Assembly: GCA_030544215.1 (NCBI GenBank) | Contig: JARZZO010000005.1 | Location: forward strand, 80,877,024-80,941,023 | DNA from: Zantedeschia hybrid cultivar | Taxonomy: Eukaryota > Streptophyta > Magnoliopsida > Alismatales > Araceae | Direction of reading: 5' to 3' | Length of the DNA stretch: 64,000 nt | Shown here: positions 46,950 to 59,100 of the stretch, piece by piece | How positions within the stretch are numbered: position 1 is the first letter of the stretch | How the letters are laid out: every line of letters begins with the position of its first letter | Made by a program: the position numbers and the translations under genes | Notes under the pieces: model-generated | The model's input: the letters and a program-made list of their open reading frames with translations, nothing else | Told to the model about the DNA's origin: nothing | Database searches by the model: none

Positions 46950-47970
46950 AGGATCATAATAGTAACTGTAACATGTGAGAACGACATTGCAAATCTAAAA
47001 CTAATAATTGCATCGAAATGTGTAGAGTATTGCTATACATGATCAAGAAATTCGCACTACACATGATAAAAAATACACGGTCTAGTGATAAGGTTCTTGT
47101 ATGTGAGGATGATCGGATAAATGTGCTTATCCATCGGCTCTGCGAATAGAGAATCCTCCAGCAAATGAAGATCGGCTACAAGTCTACAACTGTGATAGTC
47201 TGATCCCATGCAAGTGGGTTAGATAGAGGTAAATGGGCCACTAGAACTGATGTGGCAAGGGGCACGTCAAGGTCTGACCTTACGGAAGATAAGGCTGGAG
47301 ATCGTAATGATGCACTGCTGATGGTGTCCAAAGAACCTGCATTTGTTGGGGTTTGTCGAGTCAGCCTCACACTTCGTGACCTTGCTTGAATCTTCAAGCT
47401 GAGACATTGCCACTTCTTTTTAAGTGAGGCAGCTGGAGGATGCACCTCTGTCGCTCGTGATCCATATGTCGTTCCTCTATCCAATCTCTGCCAACTCTAA
47501 TATACGGCCCTGGCTTGGGAATGATGGTACATCATACCTCATCAACATGAGAAACACCCTTGAAAGGCCTATAAAACTCCACAAACGCTCGGTCACCATC
47601 GAGTACAATTTCTTTGGTCTTGGAGAGAAATCAATAATTATCTATGAAATAAAATTTTCATATTATCCACTATTAAACACAAGAACGACATGTACCTTGT
47701 TGGGCAACATAACTCTAGTGTAGAAAATTGAGGAAGTCATGACTACAAATGATGTAGTAAGGTCGACGACAAGGATTGTCGACGAGAATGACAGAAGCAG
47801 ATGGCGGCAGTAGCACACGACAACGATGGTTGCAGTAGCACCGGCCTGGACTTGCTTGGGTAGTGGTGACGGGGATGTCGACAGCGGAGGTGCTGGCGGT
47901 GGTATCGACCATTGGGGCTGCTGATGGAAGGTGGTTCCTCCCTCCCTCTTCTTTTTTTTGTGCTTTTTTT
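46950..47970 (-). mobile_element. Retroelement internal DNA of unknown content
   Basis: Lies between L2 and the minus-strand leader. The piece 47700-47790 matches 49605-49690 in inverse orientation. Short frames (47176-47484, 47663-48115, minus) show no gag or pol motif. It could include captured gene pieces but none is identified. Confidence 0.35.
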
Positions 47971-47974
47971 TTTT

Positions 47975-48345
47975 CCGGGTTGCAACTTGCAAAGCAAAGA
48001 TCATGAGAGAGAAGGAGAGGGGTGGTATGAAAATACCGCGGTACTGTTCACGTGAACAGTAATTGCGGGTATTCTTCACCGTGAACAAATCACGATTGTT
48101 GTCCACCGTAAACATTAATCGCGGGTACTGTTCACCATAAATAGTAATTGCGGATACTATTCATTGTGAACAATAACCTTTTTTTTTGTGTGGTTCCGGT
48201 GCAAGGGCCGCCAGGAGAAAAAATGATATGGAGCGAAGAAAGAGGAGGAAGAAGGGTGTAGTGGTGGCGGCGGTTGATAGTTGCTGTAGCGGGGCAGCGG
48301 TGGTAAAGACGGGATGAAATAGTGGCGTAAGAGGGATTGAAGTTT
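47975..48345 (-). mobile_element. Retroelement leader, inverted copy
   Basis: Minus-strand counterpart of 45971-46345. A decayed primer site lies at about 48346-48358, next to LTR copy L3. It contains four tandem palindromes at 48030-48180. Confidence 0.6.
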
Positions 48346-48363
48346 GCTCTGACATTAAATTTG

Positions 48364-48900
48364 GAGGACAGAGGAGGAAGAACGGGGGGTTAGAAAGACT
48401 ACCAGTGTCGCACCGACAGTGAAGAGTCTTCCAGCATCGCATCGACGGCTTGGGCGTCACATTCGGCCTTGTCGCAGGGCAGATTCAACCCTGTCGTAAG
48501 GTTGTCTTCTCCGTCATAGAGAGGAACTCCAGAAAATAACTCAAAATTCACAGTAAATATTCATTAAAAATAAAAATATCTTACAAGAGTATTTAAAAAG
48601 AAAATAAATCCTAATGACTCCCTAAACTTTACTCTGGACCAAAATACTCCTGACATGAAAAAATAGTATGAAAATTACAAAAATAATTCTTGAAAAATAG
48701 AAAAGGACCTAAACTAGTCTCAAATGGGCTAAACAAAAATATCTACGGACTCGTCTAATAATAATATACACATTAGACAAGCTTTGTTGAGTTTTTCTAG
48801 TCACAATGAAGTCGGAACGACTCTCCAACAGCAGTAGATGCACTCCATCATGTGAAATATAGTGGTACCCTAGTCTTCGATTCCCATCAAAGAGGGAGGG
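48364..48900 (-). mobile_element. LTR copy L3 (inverted)
   Basis: Minus-strand copy of L1 with the blocks GGTCCAGAGTAAAGTTTAGG and ACTCCATCATGTGAAATATA. Its left part is included in the tandem duplication described next. Confidence 0.65.
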
Positions 48901-49574
48901 AGGAACCACCTTCTGTCGGCAGCCCCAGCGGCCGCCACTGCCGCCAATAGCTCCGTCTACATCCCTGTAATCACCACGCAAACAAATCCAGTTCGGCGTC
49001 GTTGTAGCCATTGCTGCCGTATGCTAGGGCAGATTCAACCCTGTCGTAAGGTTGTCTTCTCCGTCATAGAGAGGAACTCCAAAAAATAACTCAAAATTCA
49101 CAGTAAATATTCATTAAAAATAAAAATATCTTACAAGAGTATTTAAAAAGAAAATAAACCCTAATGACTCCCTAAATTTTACTCTGGACCAAAATACTCC
49201 TGACATGAAAAAATAGTATGAAAATTACAAAAATAATTCTTGAAAAATAGAAAAGGACCTAAACTAGTCTCAAATGGGTAAACAAAAATATCTACGGACT
49301 CGTCTAATAATAATCTACACATTAGACAAACTTTGTTGAGTTTTTCTAGTCACAATGAAGTCGGAACGACTCTCCAACAGCAGTAGATGCACTCCATCAT
49401 GTGAAATATAGTGGTACCCTAGTCTTCGATTCCCATCAAAGAGGGAGGGAGGAACCACCTTCTGTCGGCAGCCCCAGCGGCCGCCACCGCCGCCAATAGC
49501 TCCGTCTACATCCCTGTAATCACCACGCAAACAAGTCCAGTTCGGCGTCGCTGTAGCCATTGCTGCCGTATGCT
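48476..49574 (-). repeat. 549-bp recent tandem duplication of LTR and adjoining sequence
   Basis: Units 48476-49025 and 49026-49574 are almost identical, with offsets of 549-550 bases and one indel (GGGCTAAAC versus GGGTAAAC). Each carries most of an LTR plus a GC-rich end (CAGCCCCAGCGGCCGCCAC). It arose after the LTR insertion. Confidence 0.88.
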
Positions 49575-49579
49575 ACTAC

Positions 49580-49980
49580 CGCCATATGCTTTTGCAGTTG
49601 TCGTTGCCGCTGCCGCCGACAATCCTTGTCGTCGACCTTCCTACATTGTCGTAGTCATGACTTCCTCAATCTTCTACAATGAGATTATGTTGCTGTTGAA
49701 CTCAAAAAATAATTTCATATACAGACATGCAGATTTGCATTGTATGGATATACATATATGACGCATGCTCGCGTCGGTGTGAGATTCCCCATGGGAAAAT
49801 ACACATACATAGGCATGACAATATGTTCATGAAGGACCATGTCATGCAAAATAAAAATGCCTATGATAGAGCCGAATACTAAAAATCCATGAGAAACCAT
49901 GGGCTCACATTACGAGGGCAGCGGAGTGGAAAACATACCTAGGCCACAAAGGCCTTAATCAGATTTTTTTTTTAGGAGCC
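49580..49980. other. Repeat junction
   Basis: Left part matches the inverse of 47700-47790; the right part, up to the T tract at 49965-49974, is unassigned. No gene. Confidence 0.4.
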
Positions 49981-50049
49981 TAAGGCAGCCCCAAGTTGCT
50001 TGCTTCGGCTTCCGAAATCAGCCCCCGAACCGCCTTCGCAATGCCCGAT

Positions 50050-50650
50050 AATGAGACCCGATGGGAGACCCCAAATGCGGCGATAAATGGGACCCCGAAC
50101 GCTGCAAAACAAGGGTCAAAATCAGTCCCTAAATGGACTAAAATCTGTTCCGAAATGGGGCAAAATCAGTCCCAGAACTCCCCCAAAATGGCCCCGAAAT
50201 GAAGGCCCAATAGTGGGGGAGATGGGCCCAATAAGCAACCCTATGGGCGGGGTCAATATGAGGCCCAATAAGCCCCCAAATGGGCCCAAGGCCAGTCCCA
50301 AAAGTGGGCTGGAATCTGTCCCGAAATAGAAAAAAAATCAGTTTCGGAACTTACCCAAATCAGTCCCGGAACGGAGGCCCAATGTCGGGAAAGTTAGGCC
50401 CAATAAATGGCCCAAGGGAGAGGCCCAAGAAGAGGCCCAATAGGCACCTCTAACAGGCCTAAATCTGTCCCGGAATAGGCCAAAACCAGTCCCGAAATAG
50501 GGCCGAAATAGCCTCCAAACTTGCCTAAAAAAGTCTCAAATAAGGGCCCAATGGCAAGGGAGATAGGCCCAATGGGTGGCCCAATAAAAAAGCCCAATAA
50601 GGAGCTCAAATGGGCCAAGAAATCAGTCCTCAAGGGGGACCAAATCTGCA
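50050..50650 (+). repeat. Degenerate 150-180-bp repeats rich in GGCCCAA
   Basis: Blocks starting AATCTGT.CCG recur near 50140, 50309 and 50461, each followed by AATCAGTCCCGAAA-type text and a run of GGCCCAA motifs. About a dozen GGCCCAA copies occur, all in the same orientation. Confidence 0.7.
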
Positions 50651-50734
50651 AACTCCCAAAACCAGAAAAAAATTTTCCCTAAAGAGGAAAGTGGACCCCT
50701 CTCTCCTATCCCCCTTTATTTAAATAGACAAAGG

Positions 50735-51400
50735 GGAGGGAGGAGAGAGAGGGGGAACCGGTGGGGGAGCCCCCACCGGTTGGGAACCCCCCACCGGTTC
50801 CAAGAGGGGAACCGGTGGGGGGGAGGAGGATCTCCCTCCCTCCCTTTCTTCTTTAAAAAAAAAAAAAAATTCAAAATTCAAATGGGGAGGGGGGTGTTTA
50901 ATGGGAGGTTTAATGTGGGATCTTAACCCCATTCACATGGGTTAAGAATCCCATGAGGAAACCCTCTTAACTCCATCTTAAACCCCCTTTCACACCTAGC
51001 CCAAACTTGAAGTTAATGGGGTTAAACCCCTTTCACATGGGCCTAAATCCAAACCCCCAAAAAAGTAAATCTGAAAACCCCATTGATGGGCCTTGGAAAA
51101 GGAAAAAGAAAAGGAGAGTGGGGAGGGGGAAACCCCCCACCGGTTTCCCAAACTGGTGGGGAGAGCCCCCCACCGGTTCCCAACCGGTGGGGGGCCCAAC
51201 CGGTGGCACCCCCTCCACCGGTTGGAACCGGTGGGGGTGCCCACCTCCCCCCCTCTCTCTTTTGTTGGTCCTCTCTCTCTCACCCTCTCTTGCCATCTAT
51301 TGGCCATTGGGAATAAGAAAATGAAAAGAGAAGGAGAGAGATTGGAACCGGTGGCACTCCCCCACCGTGGGCTCATCCGGTGGCACCCCCCACCGGGCCC
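50735..51400. repeat. Cluster of inverted ACCGGT palindromes
   Basis: AACCGGTGGGG and CCCCACCGGTT alternate about a dozen times, with purine or pyrimidine tracts between. The pairs can form strong hairpins. Confidence 0.8.
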
Positions 51401-51409
51401 AATTTGGGG

Positions 51410-51421
51410 CCTATAAATAGG
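51410..51421 (+). promoter_or_regulatory. TATA box of the LTR promoter
   Basis: CCTATAAATAGG in the putative U3, followed by a leader that starts near CATATATACAAGCC. Its position relative to the cluster of palindromes suggests it drives the element. Confidence 0.5.
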
Positions 51422-53003
51422 ACCCCAAGGGTCCCCATTTGATATATACAAGGCCATATATACAAGCCTATACACACTACCATATACAAGTGTGAGATTG
51501 TGAGGGAGAGTGCTGTCCGGCTGAAGACCAAATTCGGGTTTTTAACCCGGATTTGCTGCGATTTCGGAGGTCCTTTCTTTCGTCCCGGGGAGTCCTCGCC
51601 CCTAAGGTTCAATCCTAGGGGAGGCTCTGCCGAAATTTTTGTAGAAAACACTCTGTTATAAGGCGAAATGCTGCCAAAATAAAATCAGAATTTCTGTGCT
51701 TGTGTGTGCCATTTAAATTTTATAATTATCATATTTTCAAAAATAAATAATAATATATGTACATATTTTCCTAGAACTAAATGAAATTGAGTGTACCCTC
51801 AACCTAACTCTTAGCCTCACCTCCCCCTAAACAAATAAAATATGAGTTCAGAAAACTACATAAAAATTATAACTAAACTCAAAAGATAATTTATAAATAA
51901 TAATTAATTAATTGATAAAAATCCGAAAAAATCAATTAAAAATCAGAAAAAAATTAGTAAAAATCAGGAAAATCTGTAAGAAAACAGTAAAATCTGTGGA
52001 AAATTATAAATGAACCTATATAATTTCATATGAATAATTAATTGATTAATTAAATTAATTGATCAAACCAACCATAAAAAAATGATGAACGAATGGATGA
52101 ATGAATGAATAAAACCAATAAAAATCAGTAAGAAATCAGAGAATTAAAAAATCTGAAAGAATATAAACCATTAATAGTAAACATAATATATAAATACAAA
52201 ATTACCAAAATACCCCCGGGTATAATATTTGCATATATAACCCCGAAAGCCCTAAAAATCATATCATGAGTAAAATTTCTCACCAATAGTCTCAAGATCA
52301 AATCTTAAAAACTCGATAACCCAGTCTAAGGGAAAATTACAAAAAACCCCTAATACCTTTAAAATTGATCTTACAACCCTCATAAAGTATGAAACCCCTT
52401 AAAGTCCACCCCATATCTACTTACAAAACGTCATGCTCTTACAAGGCACCCATAATTACATAAAAAAACCCCTAAAAGTGGATAATTGCAGAAAAACCCC
52501 TGTGGGATGAAAAATTGGGAATCAATCCGCATAACTTGGAATTAATCCACCCAACTTGGAGCCAATCCTAATAACCGGGAGTCAATCCCGAACCATATAA
52601 AAAGTTGTCCCCGAGCCGGGGTGAGGCTAGGGATTCAACCTAAAATATGCCTTCATATGCATATGCATGCGCTGCCTATAGTAGTAGTTTTGCATGATTA
52701 AGGGCATCATACGGACGGTTAATCAAGGGTTGCCGAGCAGTTGCTCAGTGTAATTAACACTGACCAAGGTCAGTGGAGAGATGTCATATACTCGAATCTT
52801 CGCCTGATTCGAAGTCCCGGATTCTCTGAGGGCTAATCCCAAGCTCTCATAATCCGATAAAAATATAAAACTGACCTATAATCCTCTAGATAAAAAAAAA
52901 AAAAAATGGATTTCCGAATAATCCGATATAGGGGAGGATAGATATGCCTAGGTCAGGGGTCCCGAACGACGAGGGTTAGAAAAACCTTCGCGCGAACAGA
53001 GAT

Positions 53004-53021
53004 GGCACGCCCGGTGGGACC
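53004..53021 (+). promoter_or_regulatory. Primer-binding-site-like motif
   Basis: TGGCACGCCCGGTGGGAC starts with the TGG required to pair with a tRNA CCA end and lies about 5 bases after a CA dinucleotide. The donor tRNA is not assigned. Confidence 0.5.
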
Positions 53022-53128
53022 TCTCTTTCCCTTCATCTCTCCGTCCGGTGATGCCCTCACCATAACTCTACTATTAACTTTGCCATGTCTTATACAGGTG
53101 GTTGAGATTTCCGCCCGACCGGACAGCA

Positions 53129-56100
53129 ATGGCGGCAAGGGTCACATATGGACCCCTCGCGGTGGCAGCCCACGTCCAATGTGGGTACCTCACTGTGCCG
53201 ATTAGCTTCGGCGACTTCCCCGCAGTAGTGGGGTCTCCATATTTCCTGGGAATAGTCCCAGCGCCGGAGTCGGTTCCGGCAGAAGCAAAGAAGCGCGCCT
53301 CCCGCGCGAAGGAGGCCAACAAAGGCGGGAAACGGCAGATCGTCTACACCGCCAATACTATTACTACATTCCATGCTTCCTCGTCCAGCAGGGGGCAGAA
53401 GAAAAAGAATGCTTCCCCGAGTCCCTCCCGGACCGGGAAAACAATATTTGTTGGGGACCTGCGCATTCGCTTGGATGGCGGGGAACCAATCGTTCCGAAA
53501 ACTCGGCATGTCCCGACGGTCCCAATGCACAACCGTTTTGGGATTTTGCCGAAGGTTTGCCAGGAGGTGGCAACCTTCAAAAGGAAAAAGAAAACGCAAA
53601 AAGCCGGGGTTCATCGGCCTGCGTATGTTACATCCCGACGCACATGGGGCAATACTATGCCCCGAGCGCAGGATGATACTATTCCCCAAAATGGGGGCAA
53701 ACGTCAGGAGGGTCATGCGCCCCCCCTTAAGAAAATGTGGGTGACCAAAAAGGAAGCCCGAGAAATCCTCAAGGCTAGGTTTACCCTAGCAGAGCAGCAA
53801 CCTCCCAGGCCTGCAGAGCCGGTCAGGGAAGCGAATCATACATCAACTCAGCTTCATCATAAGCGAAGCCGAGGAAAGAAGGATACCCGTGAGGAACGAG
53901 AACCTGCCCAGAAGCGGGCTTCAGTCTTCGAAAGACTCGGTGCGCTGGTACGCCCAGCACAGAGGAAAAGGAGGACCGCCCGCATGACGGATGATGGCAT
54001 CCGGGTATATACCTGTTATACTTCCAGCACGAATCGGCAGCCTTCGGAGGAGCCGAGTAATGCCGCTGGGATAATGCAAAGAGGTGGACCGGTTACCCGC
54101 CAAATGGAGCAAGCCATGCGCCTGCTAGGCCAAGTGGGCCAGGGGGCAGAGCCATCTCGAGCCAATGAAGGTGCGGCCAACGCTCTGGAGCTAGAAGTCG
54201 CGCAACTGCCGCAGGAACAACCTCAACCTCAGACTCTTGAGGAAATTAGGCAGGAAAATCAGCAATTAAAGGCCTTGCTGTATGGCCTGATACAGAAGAT
54301 GGAGGAACAGCAAAGGGTCGCCCCGGCTCCTCCAATAAATCTACCTCCACCAAGGGCCATTCCTGCACCGGCAGGACCCCCGGTTGTCGAGGTCAATTTC
54401 AGTCCTGAGGAGATTCAGGAAGATGGGGCTGAAGAGCCCAACTATAATGCTCATCAACCACGTGCATCAGCAGAAGATGCGACAGCATCGCAAAAGCACC
54501 TGATCGAGCAAATTGTTGAGGCCAAGATGGCCGAACAAGACGAGGGAATAAGCACATTTGACTTATACAAGGTGCCATTCCCGGTTCGTCACATGTTCAA
54601 AAAGCTTCCGGCGGATCATAATAAACGTCCCAAAGTCACAAGATATGACGGGGAGGGCTCAGCCCAAGAGCATATAGCCCATTATATGAGTGATCTGGGA
54701 GAATTGGCAACCGAGGAAGCATACCTCTTGAGGTTCTTCTCGACTTCTCTCACCGGTACGGCATTCCAGTGGTATGCCAAGCTGAAGTCCAACTCCATAA
54801 GTAGCTGGGAAGAAATGCAGAAAAAATTCCTTGATCGCTTCAAAGTATCGGAGCGAAAGGTCACTATTACTGAGTTAGTGACACTCAAGCAGGGAAAGAA
54901 TGAATCCGCCGTGGATTATATTAAGAAATGGCGAAACCTCAGCATGAGGTGCGACAATCCACCCGTCCACGAGGATGCGGTAAGATTGTGCAAAAGGGGT
55001 TTGAAACCCGAAATAAATGAGAAACTGATCGGAGCCAATGTCAGAAACTTCGATCAACTCAATAATATCGTCACGGAGATCGAAATGTTCTTCGCCGACT
55101 ACCCCACTATACTTCCAAATAAGGGGAAAGCTCCTAGGGAGCGGGGCGCATCAGCTAAAGAAGTGAATGCAGTCGACTTTTCTCCAGCTCCAGAAAGGAG
55201 CGAGGCTAGGGGAGGTCCCAGTGTCCCGGCAGCCAATAAAAAGGGGGAAGGGAAGGCACCTGTTTCTTCTCTTGCTGAAAGGATGAAAAAGCCATACTCT
55301 TTCACCCGCGAGCATACGAGGAAATTGTTTGAAACATGTATGCGGGCAAAACTTCTATCGCTCCCCGAGCCCAAAAAGCCAGCTGAAGCGGGCAGGGTTA
55401 ATGAGCCAAATTATTGCCCATATCATCGAATGATGGGGCATGTCGTAGAAGACTGTTATGTCTGTAAGGATGAAATAGAAAAACTCATCCGTGAAGGCGC
55501 AGTGGAGATGGGTAAACACTTGGTAAGCCCTCCCCAGCCTCACCAAAGAAACAAGCAGGCATTTGTTGTCAATGTCATCTATATGAGCGAGAGCTCATCC
55601 GGGTATCATCCCGAGGAAGAAGCGGTGAGGCCTTCGCCGGAGCGCGAGGCAACCCCAATATATACCCCAGCAACTCCTCCCCCTGGGGACTCGGTCATGA
55701 TGGCATTGGAAGGAATCCAGACCAGCCTGACAAAACTCTCATGTCAACAAGAAGAGCTTACCCAGATGATGGAGGGGCTCTCCAGGCAATTTTCAGAAAC
55801 TTTGTCATTCAACAAGGTTGACAGATTTTTTTCTTCTGAGGGGATGGAATCGGATCCCGATCGTCCTTCAAGGAAAAGAGGCAAACATGCCATGTTTCCT
55901 AGGGAAGACTCGGAAATATACCGCCAAGAAGAAACCACTTCCTATAGAAGGAGCCATGAAAGCGTAAGAATAGCCGAAAGAGGGCGTCAAGCCAGGCGAA
56001 TGGCTGATAAAGAGGCTGGAATACGCTTCAGAAATTCATTAACTTTGAGGGAAAGGCGCGCAAAGCCCTACTCATTCCCCAAAGACAAAGTTCGTGAACT

Positions 56101-59100
56101 TTTCCGACTTTGTATGAAAAAGAAAGTCATCGTTCTCCCAAAGCCAAGAAGGGAGGAAGAGATGCATATGACAGGTGATCCCAATTTCTGTCACTACCAT
56201 CGTGCCCTCGGGCACCGAACGGAACATTGCTTCGTCCTCAAAGATGAGATAGAAAAATTAATCCAAGAAGGACAAATAAATATGGGGAAGTATCTGGTTG
56301 ATCCCCCACAACCCCATGTGATTAATTACTCTGTGAATATGATCCATAAGTTCTTCTCCAATGTGAGGGACGTCACAGATAGCACACATAAGGGAATGGC
56401 ACCCGATGGGCCGCCCACCCTTCGCGCCATTGATACTGTGGCAGCAATAGCCACGAGAATACGAATGTTGGACATGGAATGTCAACAAGAAAATCCGGGG
56501 GTGGGTCCCTCCAAAAAGTCCGTAAAGGAAATATTTGGCGAATATCAAATATTGCCAGATTCGATGGTCGAGCAGGCCGTTAAAGTTACTCTTGACCACG
56601 ATCAGCCAAAAAGTCCATGGACTAAGGCAAAGAAGAAAAAGAAGCCTAAAATGGCTAAATCCTTGCAAACACGTACGGCAAAAGGGAAAGCTGTGGTTCA
56701 TTTCGACCCACTTCCAGAAATGCCAGTCCAACCCAGCTTCATTCAAGAAGCGGCAAGGAGAAAGAAACAAGAAAAGAATAGAAAAAGAAGTGAGAGGAGA
56801 AGGCTAAAGAAGCAAGAAATGCTTGCTAATGCCATAAATCTGTCTGAGGACAAAAACTCTCCACTTCGAAGGTTGCAGAAAATCATCGACGAATTAGAAG
56901 AATATCAGCCAAGTCGGCCTACAGAGGATGTCCCTCTGAATCAATATATCCCATGGGAAGAGTTCGACCGGCGAGCTCGCCTCAGAGCGTGGCTGTTGGA
57001 CCTCCAGGGCCGCGTGCAAAAGGCTAGTGAGGACGTACTCTCCATTCCAGACGATGTTAGCTTATTCTGGGATGACGGACTAACAATGGAAAAGATAGAG
57101 CAACAATATCGAGCCTGTCATGTGGTATCGGCTCAACTGCAAGATATCCCCAGCAGCGAAGCGAGCCACGCTCCGCCGGAAATCGGGTCCCCTTTGGCCA
57201 CCTATCAAAGGAAGGGGAATCGGAGAAACCGGAATCAAGGCCGAGGCCGAGGCCGAGGTCGAGACCGCAATAGCGATCCGGATGAGAATCAACCCAACCA
57301 AGATAAAATCATCTATTTCAGGGGAGAAACCCCAGGGCCAATTCCGAGGCCAGAAATCCGGGGTAATGTCCGCTTCTGCCCTTCTTCTGATGAAGAAGAA
57401 TGTTCTCCGCAAGCAGAAAGTGCTCAATCCATCAAGGAGCCGGGAGAGATAAACCCTTTGGTCCAGCCAAACCCCGCAGAGGGAGTCGAGACTTTGGCGG
57501 AATTATTCGCCGAAGAAACACAAATTGATCCTACGAAAGGGGAAAGGCAGACAGAAGAATCTCCGACTTCCGGGGAGCAGTCAAAGGCCTTGAAGGAGAC
57601 CCTTCACAGTATGGCAGAAATAATGCCTCCTATCGAACAAGCCCGAGCCAGGGCAGATCGAAAGGTGTTGCAGAATATGAAAAGAATGCCAGCATCCCTC
57701 AGTATATGGGAAGCGATAGCCTTAAGCAAGGAATTAAGAGAGGCATTGATTACTGCCTTGCAAAATCCTGAAACATATGAGGTCCACATGGCCGAAATAA
57801 AGGCTCAAGCATATGAAACATATGAGGCTACGGTAGCTTTTACCGATGATGATATGCTGTTATCATCACCATGCCACAATAGACCGCTATACATGCGGGG
57901 TAAAATCAATGGCCGGGAGGTCGATAGAATATTGGTAGACTCAGGCTCTGCCGTAAATATACTACCCCTCAAAACATTTCAGGCGTTATACCTCACCCCA
58001 TATATGAAAAAGGTGCAAGGCATAACGATTTCGGGATTCAACCAAGAGGCGGAAGAGGCCCTCGGTCGAGTTGATGTGGAGCTATGTCTGGACGATTGGG
58101 TGACCCAAGTGTCCTTTCTCATAGTCGACTCCAACACTTCCTTCAAGGCACTACTCGGTAGGCCTTGGTTACATAGGAATTGGGTGGTGCCTTCGACTCT
58201 CCATCAATGCCTCAAATATACAAAAGATGGTGAGCAACACCGGATATTTGCCGATTTGGAGCCATTCAAAGCATATGACTGCCATCTGGCAGACGCACAA
58301 TTATACTTTGATAAAGCTTCAGACCCTACGACTGGCGAAAGCCGTCATAAGGGGAAGAAGATAGCCGATAAGTCTTCCGATGAGGAGGGCGGAATTACAA
58401 TTAACGAAGATAAGGCTGCTAGGTTCCGGCAAGGAATGAAGCCCGGCCAGTCTCAACGAAAGTCGGTTAATTTTGGTAGGCCGGCCATCAATTTAGAAGC
58501 TAATACCATTAGCAAAGATATAGAGGCCGGCATATGCATACCCCCCGGCCTTACAAAGCCCATATTTCCCAGAGAAGTCTACACTGTGGAAGAATTGAAG
58601 ACCTTCACAGTCCGTCACAAAGACGGGCGGCGTATCATATTTTATAAGGGAGATTTCGCGCCAGAGGGTCCTCCCGAAGACGGTTTCGGACATGAAAATG
58701 TCCGACCGGAAGTCGAAGAAGTGGTCCAAGAAATGGACGATATGCCCCAATATATAAGACAAATGTGCAAACGCCAAAGCATCCCAGAAAGGCAAAGTGC
58801 AGCCAGGAATAAATTCTTTCGAGAATTATGGCACCCTGCACAAGTCAGGGGGCAGTCATCCAATCCAGATAGAAGAGGTCTTGGATATAGGCCGCGCCAG
58901 GGGTCTTCCACCCCATATGCAATCCATATGGTGAGCCTACTATTGGGAGTAAAGGAACCAACCGGCCAGATTGAGTTTAACAGTTCGGGAGATAGAAATG
59001 AAGAAATCCCCCTATCTGTTGAAACGGTCTCAGCTGGAATAAATACCATTTGTGAACGGGAGCAATGTCCGACAGGGCCTTCCCAGTACACAAATAAAAG

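Larger units (their letters stand above)
49980..52999 (+). mobile_element. Probable 5' LTR of the Tat-type gypsy element
   Basis: The stretch before the primer-site-like motif at 53004 has the parts expected of a long U3-R-U5. These are a repeat-rich U3 (50.05-51.4 kb), a TATA box CCTATAAATAGG at about 51410-51421, and a transcribed-looking leader, then an AT-rich part. CA at 52998-52999 could be the LTR end. The left border is not defined and the 3' LTR lies outside the window, so this is an inference. Confidence 0.4.

Noticed and set aside
47176..47484. 102-codon minus-strand frame between retroelement pieces, possibly a captured gene fragment
   Set aside because: No recognisable family, and adjoining frames are broken, so origin cannot be supported.
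48709..49560. Two similar minus-strand frames (100 and 81 codons) that could be a small gene pair
   Set aside because: They lie in the 549-bp tandem duplication of LTR sequence; the similarity is due to the DNA repeat.
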